NCBI RefSeq assembly: GCF_024171695.1
Contig: NZ_JAMTCF010000007.1
Location: 248,001-312,000 of the forward strand
Direction: 5' to 3'
DNA length: 64,000 bases
Origin: Actinosynnema pretiosum
Lineage (GTDB): Bacteria > Actinomycetota > Actinomycetes > Mycobacteriales > Pseudonocardiaceae
The position numbers and the translations under genes were made by a program. Under the pieces are notes generated by a model, which was not told the origin of the DNA, made no database searches, and saw only the letters and a program-made list of their open reading frames with translations. Of the stretch, positions 36,466-46,427 are shown one piece after another; position 1 is the first letter of the stretch, and each line of letters begins with the position of its first letter.

Positions 36466-37452
36466 TCACCCCCGGCTCGGGAGCGCGGCGACCACCACCG
36501 CCAGCAGGGTGAGCGCGGTGCCGACGACGGTCACCGCCGCGAGCGGCTGACCTGCGGTGGGGACCACCACGTCGACCGCGAGCGCCCCCACCAGCTGCCC
36601 CGCCACCTGGGACATCCCGAGCAGCAGCACGCCGGTCCAGCGCACCGCGAGCACCGCCGTGCTGATCGTCACGATGCCCAGCAGCCCGCCGACGTACAGC
36701 CACGGCTCACCCGGCGCGGCGGTGGGCAGGCCGTTCAGCGCCACGTCCACCGCGCACACCACGAGCAGCACCACCGTGCCGGTCAGGAAGTTCACCATCG
36801 TGGTCACCGGGGTGCTCCGCGACGCCTCGCGCACCAGGCCGTTGACCGCCTGCTGCCAGCCGAGCCCGATGCCCGCCAGCGCCGGGAGCAGCGCGGGCCA
36901 CAGGTTCGCGGGCGTGCCGAGGTCGTCCGACACGGCGACCACCACGGCCGCCACGGCCAGCGCCGCGCCCGCCACCCTGGGCGCCGTCAGCGGGCGCGGA
37001 CCGGCAGGGCCGATGCCCGCGCGGTCGACGAACAGGCTGCTCACGGTCTGCGCGGCGACCACGGCCACGGTGAACAGGGCGACGCCGAGCACGCTCACGG
37101 TCAGGCCCTGGGTGGACACCAGGAACGCGCCGCACGCGCCGCCCACGCACTGCCACCACCGGATGCGGCCCTCGCGCAGCGCCGTGCGGAGCCTGGCCAG
37201 GCCCTCCCGGCCCCGGCGGGTCGTGGGGACCGCGAGCAGGAGCAGCAGCAGCCCGCCGCCGAACGAGACCAGCGCGGCCAGGAAGCCGTCGGCGAGCGCC
37301 CGGCCCAGCTCGCCGTTGATCCGGCCCTGGACCGCGAGGAACAGGCCGCCCGCGAACGAGATCAGCGCCCCCAGCGCCCGCAGACCGGCGCGCGCGGGTT
37401 CGGGGGCGGACGCCTTGGCCTCGGTGGGTGAGCGGTGGTCTGGTGCTGGCAC
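36466..37452 (-). CDS. DMT-family transporter (YdcZ/DUF606 type)
   Basis: 328 aa from the GTG at 37452 with AGAGGA 6 nt upstream; the open frame runs further upstream through repeats but has no support. Ten helices in two DUF606-like halves ([20 protein letters not shown]; second half around [18 protein letters not shown]), each with the conserved 'GxxxxxQxxxNxxL' pattern. Substrate unknown. It is the first gene of a folD-DUF3017 operon, with only 7 bp before folD. Confidence 0.88.
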   Translation of the reverse strand: MPAPDHRSPTEAKASAPEPARAGLRALGALISFAGGLFLAVQGRINGELGRALADGFLAALVSFGGGLLLLLLAVPTTRRGREGLARLRTALREGRIRWWQCVGGACGAFLVSTQGLTVSVLGVALFTVAVVAAQTVSSLFVDRAGIGPAGPRPLTAPRVAGAALAVAAVVVAVSDDLGTPANLWPALLPALAGIGLGWQQAVNGLVREASRSTPVTTMVNFLTGTVVLLVVCAVDVALNGLPTAAPGEPWLYVGGLLGIVTISTAVLAVRWTGVLLLGMSQVAGQLVGALAVDVVVPTAGQPLAAVTVVGTALTLLAVVVAALPSRG

Positions 37453-37539
37453 TGGTGGTCCTCTGCTGCTCGGGTCGGGGAACGGGTGCGGAAGGCGGGG
37501 AAGAGCCGGGGGCAGTGTGCGCGGGACGGGCGGCGCGGC

Positions 37540-37623
37540 GGTAGGTGTCGTGGCGGATGTCGTGCTGGATGCCGCAGCACGCGTCGCAGCGGGTGTCGCG
37601 GTAGGTGTCGCAGTAGGTGTCGT
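37540..37623. repeat. 12-bp tandem repeat, seven copies
   Basis: Seven adjoining 12-mers near GGTAGGTGTCGT, e.g. GGTAGGTGTCGC at 37600 and AGTAGGTGTCGT at 37612. They lie in the divergent promoter region between the DMT transporter and the TNT cluster. Confidence 0.8.
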
Positions 37624-37704
37624 GGTGCGGATGTCCACCTGCGACGGCGGTGTCTTGGGTACGGTCGGGTGATCGCCACTGTCGCGCTTACGGGAGTCGC
37701 CCGA

Positions 37705-38220
37705 ATGACCACGACGCAGTCCTCCGATCCGGACGGGATCGAGGAGCGGCATCGGGAGCTGGTGCAGGTGATCGGCGAGGCGCTGCTGGGCGTCGCGCCC
37801 GAGGGGTTCCTGCGCGTCGACCTGGTCGTGCGGATCAGCGTCGCCGCGCGCGACCTGACCGCCACCGCCTACTTGCCGGACGGCCGCTCGCTCGGGCTCG
37901 CCGTGCCGGAGGGGCTGGCCGACGCGTTCGCCGAGCTGAGGCAGCTCACCCACGTCCCCGGCCGGGGCGCCTGGTTCTCGGCCCGCTGCGCGGTGACCGC
38001 GCCCGCGAGCATCGACGTCGGTTACAACTTCGACCACGACCCCAGGTGGGACCCGGAGGTCCCGGCCGCGCACTTCGCCCGCGACCTGGAGGCCTTCCCC
38101 CGCGCCGAGGCGTACCTGCCGGACTGGCTGCGCGACCGGGTCGCGTCGGCCCGTGACGCCCAGTCCCACGGCGCCCAGCCCCACGGCGCCCAGTCCCACG
38201 ACGAGGAGCAGAGAGCATGA
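37705..38220 (+). CDS. YezG/DUF600-like protein, candidate immunity protein
   Basis: 171 aa from the ATG at 37705 (GGGAG upstream). One domain: a helix VIGEALLGVAPEG, beta strands, then AELRQLTHVPGRGAWFSARC, GYNFDHDPRWDPE and LEAFPRAEAYLPDWL. The G-x-x-W-x-S, 'YN-x-D' and C-terminal 'P-x-W-L' pattern resembles the DUF600/YezG immunity family. The same domain forms the N-terminus of the next two proteins. The last residues are a short AQSHGAQPHGAQ repeat. The stop overlaps the next gene (ATGA). I infer a role in neutralising the TNT toxins; a regulatory or targeting role is possible. Confidence 0.68.
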   Translation: MTTTQSSDPDGIEERHRELVQVIGEALLGVAPEGFLRVDLVVRISVAARDLTATAYLPDGRSLGLAVPEGLADAFAELRQLTHVPGRGAWFSARCAVTAPASIDVGYNFDHDPRWDPEVPAAHFARDLEAFPRAEAYLPDWLRDRVASARDAQSHGAQPHGAQSHDEEQRA

Positions 38221-39740
38221 CCGGCCCGCTGTTCACGGCCGACGACCAGAGCGCGGTGCTCGACTCGGTGGCCGCGCTGCTCGTCCACCGGCTCCCCGGC
38301 GACTGGGAGCGGCTGCTGGTGGAGGTGCGGGTGATGGGCGGCCACGTCGAGTCGGCCACCTCGCTGCTGGACCTGCACGGCCGCGAGTCCGAGTGGGAGC
38401 TGCCCGAGGAGGCCCTGCCGCTCCTGCTGCACCTGCGCGAGGGCATGGCCGACCCGGTCCACGGCGCCTGGTTCTCGCTGCGCCTGCGGCTGACCCACCC
38501 CGGCGAGTACTCGGCCGAGCAGGACTGGGACGCCGAGCCCGCCTGGACGCACCGCCCGCCGGAGCGCCGCCACGTGGAGGAGCTGGCGCTGCACCCGCGC
38601 GCCGACTCGGAGATCCCCGGCTGGCTGCGCGAGCGGGCCGGGCTGCCCGAGCCCGCGCCGGTGCACGTCGCGCCGCTGTTCGACGGGGTCGACGCGCAGG
38701 GCACGCCGACCTACGAGCGCAGGCCCGCCGTGCACCCGCAGGAGCGCGCCGACGTGCTCGCCTACCTGGAGTCCGCGCCGGTCGTGCTGCCCGCGCCCGG
38801 CGACGGGTCGGACGCGCTCGACCCGGCCCGCACGGCCCCGGTCCCGATGGGCTTCCACAGCGACGGCGCGTGGGTGTGGCCCGCAGGGGCCGCGTACTAC
38901 CTGCGCGAGCACGGCGTGCCGGTGCTGCCGCAGCTCGCGCAGCACATCAGGGACAACGGCTACCGGGTGCCCGAGGTGGGCGAGGCCGCGCGCGAGCGGG
39001 CCACCGCCGTGGCGAGCGGCCGGGAGCCCTCGGCCCCGCTGCCGCCGCACCGCCCGAAGGGCATCTCGGACGACGACCAGCGCGCGCTGGAGCACCTGCG
39101 CGCCCGGCTGGAGCACTACGGGGTCGCGCCGGGCGAGTACGCGATCGTCGAGCCCAAGCCGGGCGCGCTGGTGATCGAGCCCGCGCCCGGCGACCGGGGC
39201 TGGCAGGTCCAGCACTGGGACTCCTCGCGCGGACCGCAGGGCAGGCCGGTCGTGCACGAGCGCGCCGTCGACGCGGCGCGGGAGCTGCTCGGCAGGCTGC
39301 TGTGGGACGACGGGCAGGACGCGGTGCGCGAGGCCAGGCTCCGCGACGCGCAGGGTCCCGCCACCGGTCCGGTCCGGACGGTCGTGGGCATCCAGCCGAT
39401 GGCGGACGAGCCGCCGCTGTCGCTGTTCCGCGACCACGAGCCGGTGCTGCTGCCCCCTGGGACCGAGCTGGACCGGCACGGGGCCGAGAACGGGAACCTG
39501 GTCTACGCGGCCAGGACCCCGAAGGTGAACCGCTCGTTGCCCAAGGAGTTCTACGAGCGGCAGTACCACGTGTACCGGGTGCAGCGGCCGGTCCCGGCGC
39601 TCAAGGGCACGGCGGTGCCGTGGTTCGAGCAGGTCGGCGGCGGCTCGGGCTTCTTCCTCGCCCGATCGGTGCGGGACTTCTTGCACGACGGGAGCCTCGT
39701 GGAGGTGTTCGGACCGACCGCCGCGCCACCCTCGTCGTGA
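38217..39740 (+). CDS. TNT-domain protein (putative NAD+-glycohydrolase toxin), 507 aa
   Basis: Four blocks: (1) residues about 5-145, a domain paralogous to the preceding protein; (2) about 165-265, with LAYLESAPVVLPAP, GFHSDGAWVWPAGAAYYLREHG; (3) about 280-360, DDQRALEHLRARLEHYGVAP; (4) about 395-500, a TNT (tuberculosis necrotizing toxin) domain: LPPGTELDRHG, EFYERQYHVYRV, TAVPWFEQVGGGSGFF, LHDGSLVEV. The Arg (DRHG), His (YHVY) and Gln (WFEQ) expected for NAD+ cleavage are all present. No signal peptide or membrane helix. Start overlaps the upstream gene, so both are co-translated. Confidence 0.85.
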   Translation: MTGPLFTADDQSAVLDSVAALLVHRLPGDWERLLVEVRVMGGHVESATSLLDLHGRESEWELPEEALPLLLHLREGMADPVHGAWFSLRLRLTHPGEYSAEQDWDAEPAWTHRPPERRHVEELALHPRADSEIPGWLRERAGLPEPAPVHVAPLFDGVDAQGTPTYERRPAVHPQERADVLAYLESAPVVLPAPGDGSDALDPARTAPVPMGFHSDGAWVWPAGAAYYLREHGVPVLPQLAQHIRDNGYRVPEVGEAARERATAVASGREPSAPLPPHRPKGISDDDQRALEHLRARLEHYGVAPGEYAIVEPKPGALVIEPAPGDRGWQVQHWDSSRGPQGRPVVHERAVDAARELLGRLLWDDGQDAVREARLRDAQGPATGPVRTVVGIQPMADEPPLSLFRDHEPVLLPPGTELDRHGAENGNLVYAARTPKVNRSLPKEFYERQYHVYRVQRPVPALKGTAVPWFEQVGGGSGFFLARSVRDFLHDGSLVEVFGPTAAPPSS

Positions 39741-39822
39741 GTCCTCGGGCCCCCGGCACCGCGCGGGTTACTCCGTTCGGTGCAACGGGGGGCCGTGCGC
39801 GCACCGGGAGTCGCGGGGGAAG

Positions 39823-42800
39823 ATGGTGCACGTGTCCGAGCCCAAGCCGTTGAACCCGACCGAGCAGGACGCGCTGGTCAAGCAGATCGGCCTCACCCTG
39901 ATGCGCGCCGCGCCGGAGGAGTGGAGGCACGTCACCGCGGACTACCGCGCGACCGGTCGGTACTTCGAGCTGGCCGCCGAGGTCCGCGCGGCCGACGGTT
40001 CCGCGCGCACCTGGTCGCCGCCGCAGGAGGTGGCGCAGCTCTTCGCGCGCCTGCGCGCGGGCATGTACCGGGAGGGCCGGGGGAGCTGGTCCAACGCGCG
40101 CTACCAGCTCGACCACCCGTCGAGCTACAACCTCGACTTCGACCGCGCCGAGCCCTCCTGGCAGAACCCGCCGCCGCAGCAGGCCTACCTGGACGAGGTG
40201 CGCTTCTTCCCGCGCACCGACGAGAACACCCCGGAGTGGCTGCGGCGCAGGGTCAAGGACGCGGGCGGGCAGGTCGCGCCGCAGGGCGCCCCCGGCGGAC
40301 CGCAGGGCGCGGCCAAGCCGGGCGGCGCGCCGAGCGCGCCCGCCGCTCCCGGTGGTGACCGGGGACCCGCAGGCGGCGAGGCCAGGTCCGGTGGGCAGCG
40401 GTTCCGCAGCACCCGCGTGTTCGACGGCGCGGGCGCGGGCGGGCGGCCCACGGTCAACCGGCCCCCGGTGTCCGACGCGGACCGCGAGCTGCTGCTGAAC
40501 TACCTCGACCGGGCGCCCGTGGTGGTGGCCGGGCGCGGGTTCGACGCGGACGTGCTCGATCCGGACGTGCCGCAGGTCGTGCCGGTGGCGTTCCAGACGG
40601 ACGGCACCTGGATCTGGCCCGCGGCGGTCGCCTACTACCTGCGCGGCTACGGCGTCCCGCCCGAGGCGGAGCTGGTGTCGTGGGTGCGCTCGCACGACTT
40701 CGTGCTGCCGGAGGTGGCGGAGGAGACCAGGCAGGCCGCCGCGGTGACCCTCGGGGCCGCCGCCGCGCCGCAGGGCACCCCGCTGCCCAAGACGCCGGTG
40801 CAGGTCAAGCCGGTGGCGTCCGCGCTGCAGGAGCAGGCCACGACGGTCGCGCCCCGGCCCGACGCGCTCGGCGCGCAGGGCAAGGACGGCGGGGCGGGCG
40901 ACGGCGGTCGGGACGCTGCCGGACGGGACGCTGCCGGTCGGGATGCTGCCGGACGGGACTCGGCGGGCCAGGACTCGGGCCGCGAGACCGCCGCGCTTCG
41001 CGGTGGTGGCGCGCAGGACAGCGGACACCGGGACGCCGGGCGTGGCGGACCTGGGCAGCCGGGCGCCGGTCAGCAGGGGCCGGGGCAGCCGGGCGCCGGT
41101 CAGCAGGGCGCGGCGCAGGCCGGTCCCGGACCGCTCGGCGCGGGCCAGCCCGGCGCGGGTCAGGCCGGGTCCGGGCAGTCCGGTCCCGCCCAGCCCGCCG
41201 CGGCCCAGTCCGGGGCGGGGCAGCCGGGTCCGCGCGGAGGCGCGGGGGCCGGTGGTGATCGTGTGCTGACCTTCGAGGAGGTCAAGCAGCAGAACATCAA
41301 CTACGGGACGGGCGGGCCGCCCTACCGGGTCACGTTCGAGGAGGAGGGGCCGGTCATAGACGACCGGCACCAGCGCGAGTCCTACGTGGACGGCATGGAC
41401 CTGTTCGCGCCCGGTTCCTACGAGCGGGAGAAGGCCGAGGAGAGCACCAAGGCCTGGAACCCGTTCGGCGAGGAGCCCGTCGACGAGCCCGAGCGGCCCG
41501 CCGCCGGTGCGGGCGCGGCCCGGACCGAGGAGCCCGAGGACGACGCCCCGCTCGGGCGTGACGCGCGGGACGACTCCGAGGCGCACGCCGACGAGCCCGA
41601 TGACCAGCACGACCACCGGGACGATGATCACCGGGACGACGACCGGCACGACGACCAGCGGCACGACGACCGGCACGACGACCGGGCGCACGAGCGCGAG
41701 GCCGACGGGCTGGGGATCGGCGCGCTGAAGCCGAGCGACATCCGGGGCGCGGCGGCCGAGGAGCCCGAGGAGCCCGCCGCCCGCCCGGTCGAGGACGACG
41801 AGCCGGAGCCGCGCGCCTCCGAGGCCGCCGCGCGCTACGAGTCGGCCCAGGCCACCCAGTACATGGAGCCCGCCGTCCTGGGCGGCGGCCCCGGTGACGA
41901 CCCGCGCGACCGGGACCGGGCGCAGGTCCGGGACGAGGACCACGCGCGGGACCACGAGGACGAGCGGGACGACCGGTTCGACGACGCGGCGCGGTTCGAC
42001 GCCGACCGTTCCGCCGCCGAGCCCGGTGACGTCGAGCCGGACCGGTTCGACGACTCCGACCGGTTCGACGGCGCGGCGCGGTTCGACGGCGACCGGGAGG
42101 ACGAGCGGCGGCACGAGGACCGGTTCGAGGACGAGCGTCCCGAGCCGTTCTCGGCGACCGAGCCCGACCGCTTCGACGCGACCGGCCCGGAGCGCTTCGA
42201 CCGGGCGGAGTCCGACCGGTTCGAGCCCGCCGAGCCCGAGCGCTTCGACGCGGCGGAGCCGGACCGGTTCGAGGCGACCCGTCCCGAGCGCTTCGAGGCC
42301 ACGAACCCCGACCGGTTCGACGCGCCCGAGCCCGACCGGTTCGACGCCGCCCCGCCGGATCGGTTCGAGGCGACCCGCCCCGAGCGGTTCGAGGCCACGA
42401 ACCCGGACCGGTTCGAGGACTCCGGGCCCGAGCGCTTCGCGGCGACCGGGTCGGAGCGGTTCGAGGCCGAGGACAGCGGGTTCGACGCCGAGCCGTCCCG
42501 TCCCGAACCGGCCCGCCAGGAACCCGCCCGCCCCGAACCCGCTCGCGCCGAGCAGTCCCGCCCCGAGCAGTCCCGTTCCGAGCAGTCCCGGCCGGAGAAG
42601 CCGCTGGACGGGCCGCAGGCCACCCAGCACATGGACCCCGTCGTCCTCGCCGAGGAGCGCGCGGGCGAGCCGAGGCCGTTCGAGGACGACTCCCGCACCA
42701 CCCCCACCCCGCTCGACCCCACCCCCGAGTTCGAGGTGGACCGCGAGGAGCGGCGGGCCGAACCGCCCGTCCCGGCCGCCGCGCAGGCGCCCGACCCCGC

Positions 42801-43647
42801 GCCGTCCACCTCAGGGGCACCTGCTCCGGGGCCGTCGGCCTCCGGGCCGTCGACCCCGGCGCGGGGCGTCACGCCGGAGGAGAACGACCACCTGCGCGGC
42901 CTGCGCAAGACCCTGGCCGACCTGGGCGTGCCGCCCACGGCCTACCTGATCGGCGACGACCAGGTCGACCGCACCTGGGTGCTCCGGTTCGACGGTCGCC
43001 GCTGGCTGGTCGGCTGGTCCGAGCAGGGCCTCGCGCACCCGTCCACGTTCGACAAGGTCGAGGACGCCGGGTCGTTCCTGATCGGCAAGCTGGTGATGGC
43101 GGGCCTGCGCGCGCCGCGCCCGCCGATGCCGCCGCCCGGTCGCCAGCAGCCGCCGCAGCAGCCCCGCCCGCCGATGGGGGGCAACGGGTTCCGGCCCGGC
43201 CCGCAGGCCCCCCGGCCGGTCGAGCCGCAGGCCGAGGCGACCCCGCCCAAGCCCGCGCCCGCCGCGTCCCCGGCTCCGGCCCCGGCGGTCCGCGCCTGGC
43301 CGATCAGCCCGATGAACGGCGAGCCGCCGCTGACCCTGTTCCGGCACAAGCAGATGATCGAGCTGCCCGCGGGCACCGAGGTCGACCGCTACGGCAGCGG
43401 GGAGGGCAACCTGGTCTACCAGATCGGGACGCCGTTCCCGCACCGGTCGCTGGTGCCGTCGTGGATCAACCGGCCGTACCGGGCGTACCGGCTGCGGCGC
43501 AGCGTCGAGGTGCTGACCGGGACCGCCGTGGCGTGGTTCGAGCAGCCCGGCGGCGGCACGGCCTACCTGCTGCCCAAGACGATCGACGACATGCTCGCGG
43601 ACGGCGCGCTGGTCGAGGTCGCCGACCAGGAGGCGCCCGTCCACTGA
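39823..43647 (+). CDS. Giant TNT-domain protein with repeat-rich insert, 1274 aa
   Basis: Paralogue of the 507-aa neighbour with the same four folded blocks: YezG-like domain about 5-145, second block about 220-305 (LLNYLDRAPVVVAG, TDGTWIWPAAVAYYLRGYG), third about 1015-1090 and TNT about 1165-1270 (LPAGTEVDRYG, RPYRAYRL, TAVAWFEQPGGGTAYLL). Between blocks lie about 570 disordered residues: a Gly/Gln section (GQPGAGQQGPGQPGAGQQG), a conserved island (FEEVKQQNINYGTGGPPYRV), His/Asp runs, then some 20 repeats of an (E/D)RFDA-type unit (PDRFEATRPERFEATNPDRF). The His of the family's Tyr-His-x-Tyr motif is Arg here. ATG at 39823; a GTG at 39832 is the alternative. A terminator follows. Confidence 0.85.
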   Translation: MVHVSEPKPLNPTEQDALVKQIGLTLMRAAPEEWRHVTADYRATGRYFELAAEVRAADGSARTWSPPQEVAQLFARLRAGMYREGRGSWSNARYQLDHPSSYNLDFDRAEPSWQNPPPQQAYLDEVRFFPRTDENTPEWLRRRVKDAGGQVAPQGAPGGPQGAAKPGGAPSAPAAPGGDRGPAGGEARSGGQRFRSTRVFDGAGAGGRPTVNRPPVSDADRELLLNYLDRAPVVVAGRGFDADVLDPDVPQVVPVAFQTDGTWIWPAAVAYYLRGYGVPPEAELVSWVRSHDFVLPEVAEETRQAAAVTLGAAAAPQGTPLPKTPVQVKPVASALQEQATTVAPRPDALGAQGKDGGAGDGGRDAAGRDAAGRDAAGRDSAGQDSGRETAALRGGGAQDSGHRDAGRGGPGQPGAGQQGPGQPGAGQQGAAQAGPGPLGAGQPGAGQAGSGQSGPAQPAAAQSGAGQPGPRGGAGAGGDRVLTFEEVKQQNINYGTGGPPYRVTFEEEGPVIDDRHQRESYVDGMDLFAPGSYEREKAEESTKAWNPFGEEPVDEPERPAAGAGAARTEEPEDDAPLGRDARDDSEAHADEPDDQHDHRDDDHRDDDRHDDQRHDDRHDDRAHEREADGLGIGALKPSDIRGAAAEEPEEPAARPVEDDEPEPRASEAAARYESAQATQYMEPAVLGGGPGDDPRDRDRAQVRDEDHARDHEDERDDRFDDAARFDADRSAAEPGDVEPDRFDDSDRFDGAARFDGDREDERRHEDRFEDERPEPFSATEPDRFDATGPERFDRAESDRFEPAEPERFDAAEPDRFEATRPERFEATNPDRFDAPEPDRFDAAPPDRFEATRPERFEATNPDRFEDSGPERFAATGSERFEAEDSGFDAEPSRPEPARQEPARPEPARAEQSRPEQSRSEQSRPEKPLDGPQATQHMDPVVLAEERAGEPRPFEDDSRTTPTPLDPTPEFEVDREERRAEPPVPAAAQAPDPAPSTSGAPAPGPSASGPSTPARGVTPEENDHLRGLRKTLADLGVPPTAYLIGDDQVDRTWVLRFDGRRWLVGWSEQGLAHPSTFDKVEDAGSFLIGKLVMAGLRAPRPPMPPPGRQQPPQQPRPPMGGNGFRPGPQAPRPVEPQAEATPPKPAPAASPAPAPAVRAWPISPMNGEPPLTLFRHKQMIELPAGTEVDRYGSGEGNLVYQIGTPFPHRSLVPSWINRPYRAYRLRRSVEVLTGTAVAWFEQPGGGTAYLLPKTIDDMLADGALVEVADQEAPVH

Positions 43648-43663
43648 CGGGAGCGCGAGAGCG

Positions 43664-43705
43664 GCCGAGGGGCCGGGACCGGAACAGCGGTCCCGGCCCC
43701 TCGGC
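43664..43705 (+). terminator. Terminator of the TNT cluster
   Basis: A perfect 18-bp stem (43664-43681 with 43688-43705), loop GAACAG, 16 nt after the stop. No T run but very stable; it may also serve the convergent pentapeptide gene. Confidence 0.88.
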
Positions 43706-43764
43706 GTCTCAGCGTCTCGGCGCCGAACACCGAACGCCGAACGCCGCGCGCCGGGCCCGTCCGG

Positions 43765-44379
43765 TCAGGACTGGACGACCAGCCCGTGCGCCGCCGCGAA
43801 CGCCACCGCCGTGTCCAGGTCCACCTTCGCCCCGCGCAGCACCCCCTGCACCAGGCCGTTCGCGTCCAACCGCGCCCCGCGCAGGTCGGTGTCCACCAGC
43901 TTCGCCCCGAGCATCCGCGCCCCGGTCAGGTCGACCCCGCGCAGGTCGGCGCCGGTCAGGTCGGCCGACTCCAGGTTCGCCTCGCGCATCCGCAGCCCCG
44001 CCAGCACCGCCTTCGGCAGCACCGCGCCGCTCAGGCTGACCAGGGTCAGGTCGGTCTCGGTGATGGTGATCGGCCGCATCGAGCAGTCCACGAACATCGA
44101 CCCGAGCAGCGAGCAGGACGTGAACACCGCCCCGCCGAGCACCGCGCGGTCGAAGCGGCAGGAGCGGAACGCCGAGGTGGTGTGCCGGGAGTCGCCCAGG
44201 TCGGTGCGGGTGAACTTGCAGTCGGTGAACGTGCAGCCCCTGGTCACCAGGCCGCGCATGTCCGCCTCGGAGAAGTCGCAGCCCACGAACGACTTCCGCT
44301 CCCACACCTGCTCGTACAGCACGGCGTCGGCGTAGTCCTCGCCGACGACCTGCTCCAGTTCGATCTCCGGGTTGTCCAC
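43765..44379 (-). CDS. Pentapeptide-repeat protein
   Basis: 204 aa from the GTG at 44379 (GAGGG 7 nt upstream). After about 25 residues the protein is built of A(D/N)LxX five-residue units: CDFSEADMRGLVTRGCTF, REANLESADLTGADLRGVDL, GARMLGAKLVDTDLRGARL. These fold as a right-handed quadrilateral beta-helix that can mimic DNA; some relatives (MfpA/Qnr) protect gyrase from quinolones. The C-terminal cap is short and the repeats are interrupted, so the role here is open. Confidence 0.88.
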   Translation of the reverse strand: MDNPEIELEQVVGEDYADAVLYEQVWERKSFVGCDFSEADMRGLVTRGCTFTDCKFTRTDLGDSRHTTSAFRSCRFDRAVLGGAVFTSCSLLGSMFVDCSMRPITITETDLTLVSLSGAVLPKAVLAGLRMREANLESADLTGADLRGVDLTGARMLGAKLVDTDLRGARLDANGLVQGVLRGAKVDLDTAVAFAAAHGLVVQS

Positions 44380-44472
44380 TGTCACACCCTCGCACGGCCC
44401 GTTGGTTGGTAACCTCCGGACCACCGGGCAACCCCGCCCGGTGCGCGGTCCCGGAGTAGAGACCGCCGCTGA

Positions 44473-45528
<1,056 letters not shown>

Positions 45529-45567
45529 GTTCGCGGGTCGCGCCCCGACACGGGCGCGGTGCTCTTC

Positions 45568-45599
45568 CGGGGAGGGGTCGCTGCGGCGGCCCCTCCCCG
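45568..45599 (+). terminator. Terminator of mdh
   Basis: CGGGGAGGGG (45568-45577) pairs perfectly with CCCCTCCCCG (45590-45599). The -10 of the next gene begins directly after it. Confidence 0.82.
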
Positions 45600-45614
45600 T
45601 GGCATGTTGGGGGT

Positions 45615-46427
45615 GTGACGACTCCCTGGCCCGTGCCGCAGCCGCAGATCCCCGCCGACACCCACCCCGCGCTGGCCGCGACCGCGCGGGCCGCCGCGCG
45701 CGCCTACGGCGAGGCGCGCGCCAGGCACACCCGCTTGGAGCTGCGCGAGGAGGTCGCGCTCGGCGCCGACGGGACGCCGACCATGCGCGTCGACCGGATC
45801 GTGGAGGACGCGATCCTCCAGGCCTGCGCCGAGTCGGGGGTGAACCTGCTGTCCGAGGAGGCCGGGTTCGTCGACAACGGCTCGGCGGCGACGCTGTGCG
45901 TCGATCCCGTGGACGGCTCGGCCAACGCCGCGCTGGGCGTGCCGCTGTCCTGCTACGCGGGCGCGCTGGTGCTCGACGACCAGCCCGTGGAGGCGCTGAC
46001 GGTGTGGTTCGACACCGGCCGCTCGTGGGCGGCCAGGGTCGGCGAGCCGACCCCGTTCCGCACCACCGGGCGCACCGCCCTGGACGGGGCGTCGGTGTGC
46101 CTGCTGCGGCCCAAGCGGGGCACGGAGGAGGCCTGGATGCGGGTCGCGAACCGGGCGGACCGGATCCGGGTGCTGTGCACGACCTGCCTGGAGACGGCGT
46201 TCGTCGCCGAGGGCTCGGTGGACGCGTTCGCCGACCCCGGCTCGGACACCCACCGGCTGATGGACCTGATCGCGGCCCTGGTGACCGTGCCCGCCGCGGG
46301 CGGCGCCCTGCTGGACCTGCGCGGCAGGCCGCTGGAGTTCGACCTGGACCTGTCCCGCCGCTGGTCGGGCATCGCCGCCGCGACGCCCGCGCTGGCGGAC
46401 GAGCTGATCACGACGATCCTCGGCTGA
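45615..46427 (+). CDS. Inositol monophosphatase-family phosphatase
   Basis: 270 aa. Metal-binding motifs of the family are present: SEEAGF (Glu-Glu of motif A), [11 protein letters not shown] (DP-x-DGSxN, motif B) and a C-terminal acidic motif around [13 protein letters not shown], where the usual W-D-x-A-A form is changed (DTHRLMD). Substrates for this family include inositol-1-P, fructose-1,6-bisphosphate, PAPS and histidinol-P. Start is the GTG at 45615: no ribosome site, but CATGTT 6 nt upstream suggests a leaderless message. Confidence 0.85.
   Translation: MTTPWPVPQPQIPADTHPALAATARAAARAYGEARARHTRLELREEVALGADGTPTMRVDRIVEDAILQACAESGVNLLSEEAGFVDNGSAATLCVDPVDGSANAALGVPLSCYAGALVLDDQPVEALTVWFDTGRSWAARVGEPTPFRTTGRTALDGASVCLLRPKRGTEEAWMRVANRADRIRVLCTTCLETAFVAEGSVDAFADPGSDTHRLMDLIAALVTVPAAGGALLDLRGRPLEFDLDLSRRWSGIAAATPALADELITTILG

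Noticed and set aside
39601..42630. A 1009-codon open frame on the minus strand
   Set aside because: It mirrors the giant TNT gene; its peptide is Arg/Gly/Leu/Val-rich repeat shadow, without domains or start signals. Plus-strand domains are clear.
37705..43647. Type VII secretion toxin locus
   Set aside because: No EccC-like ATPase, WXG100 protein or signal peptide is seen anywhere in the window, so the delivery route was not assigned.
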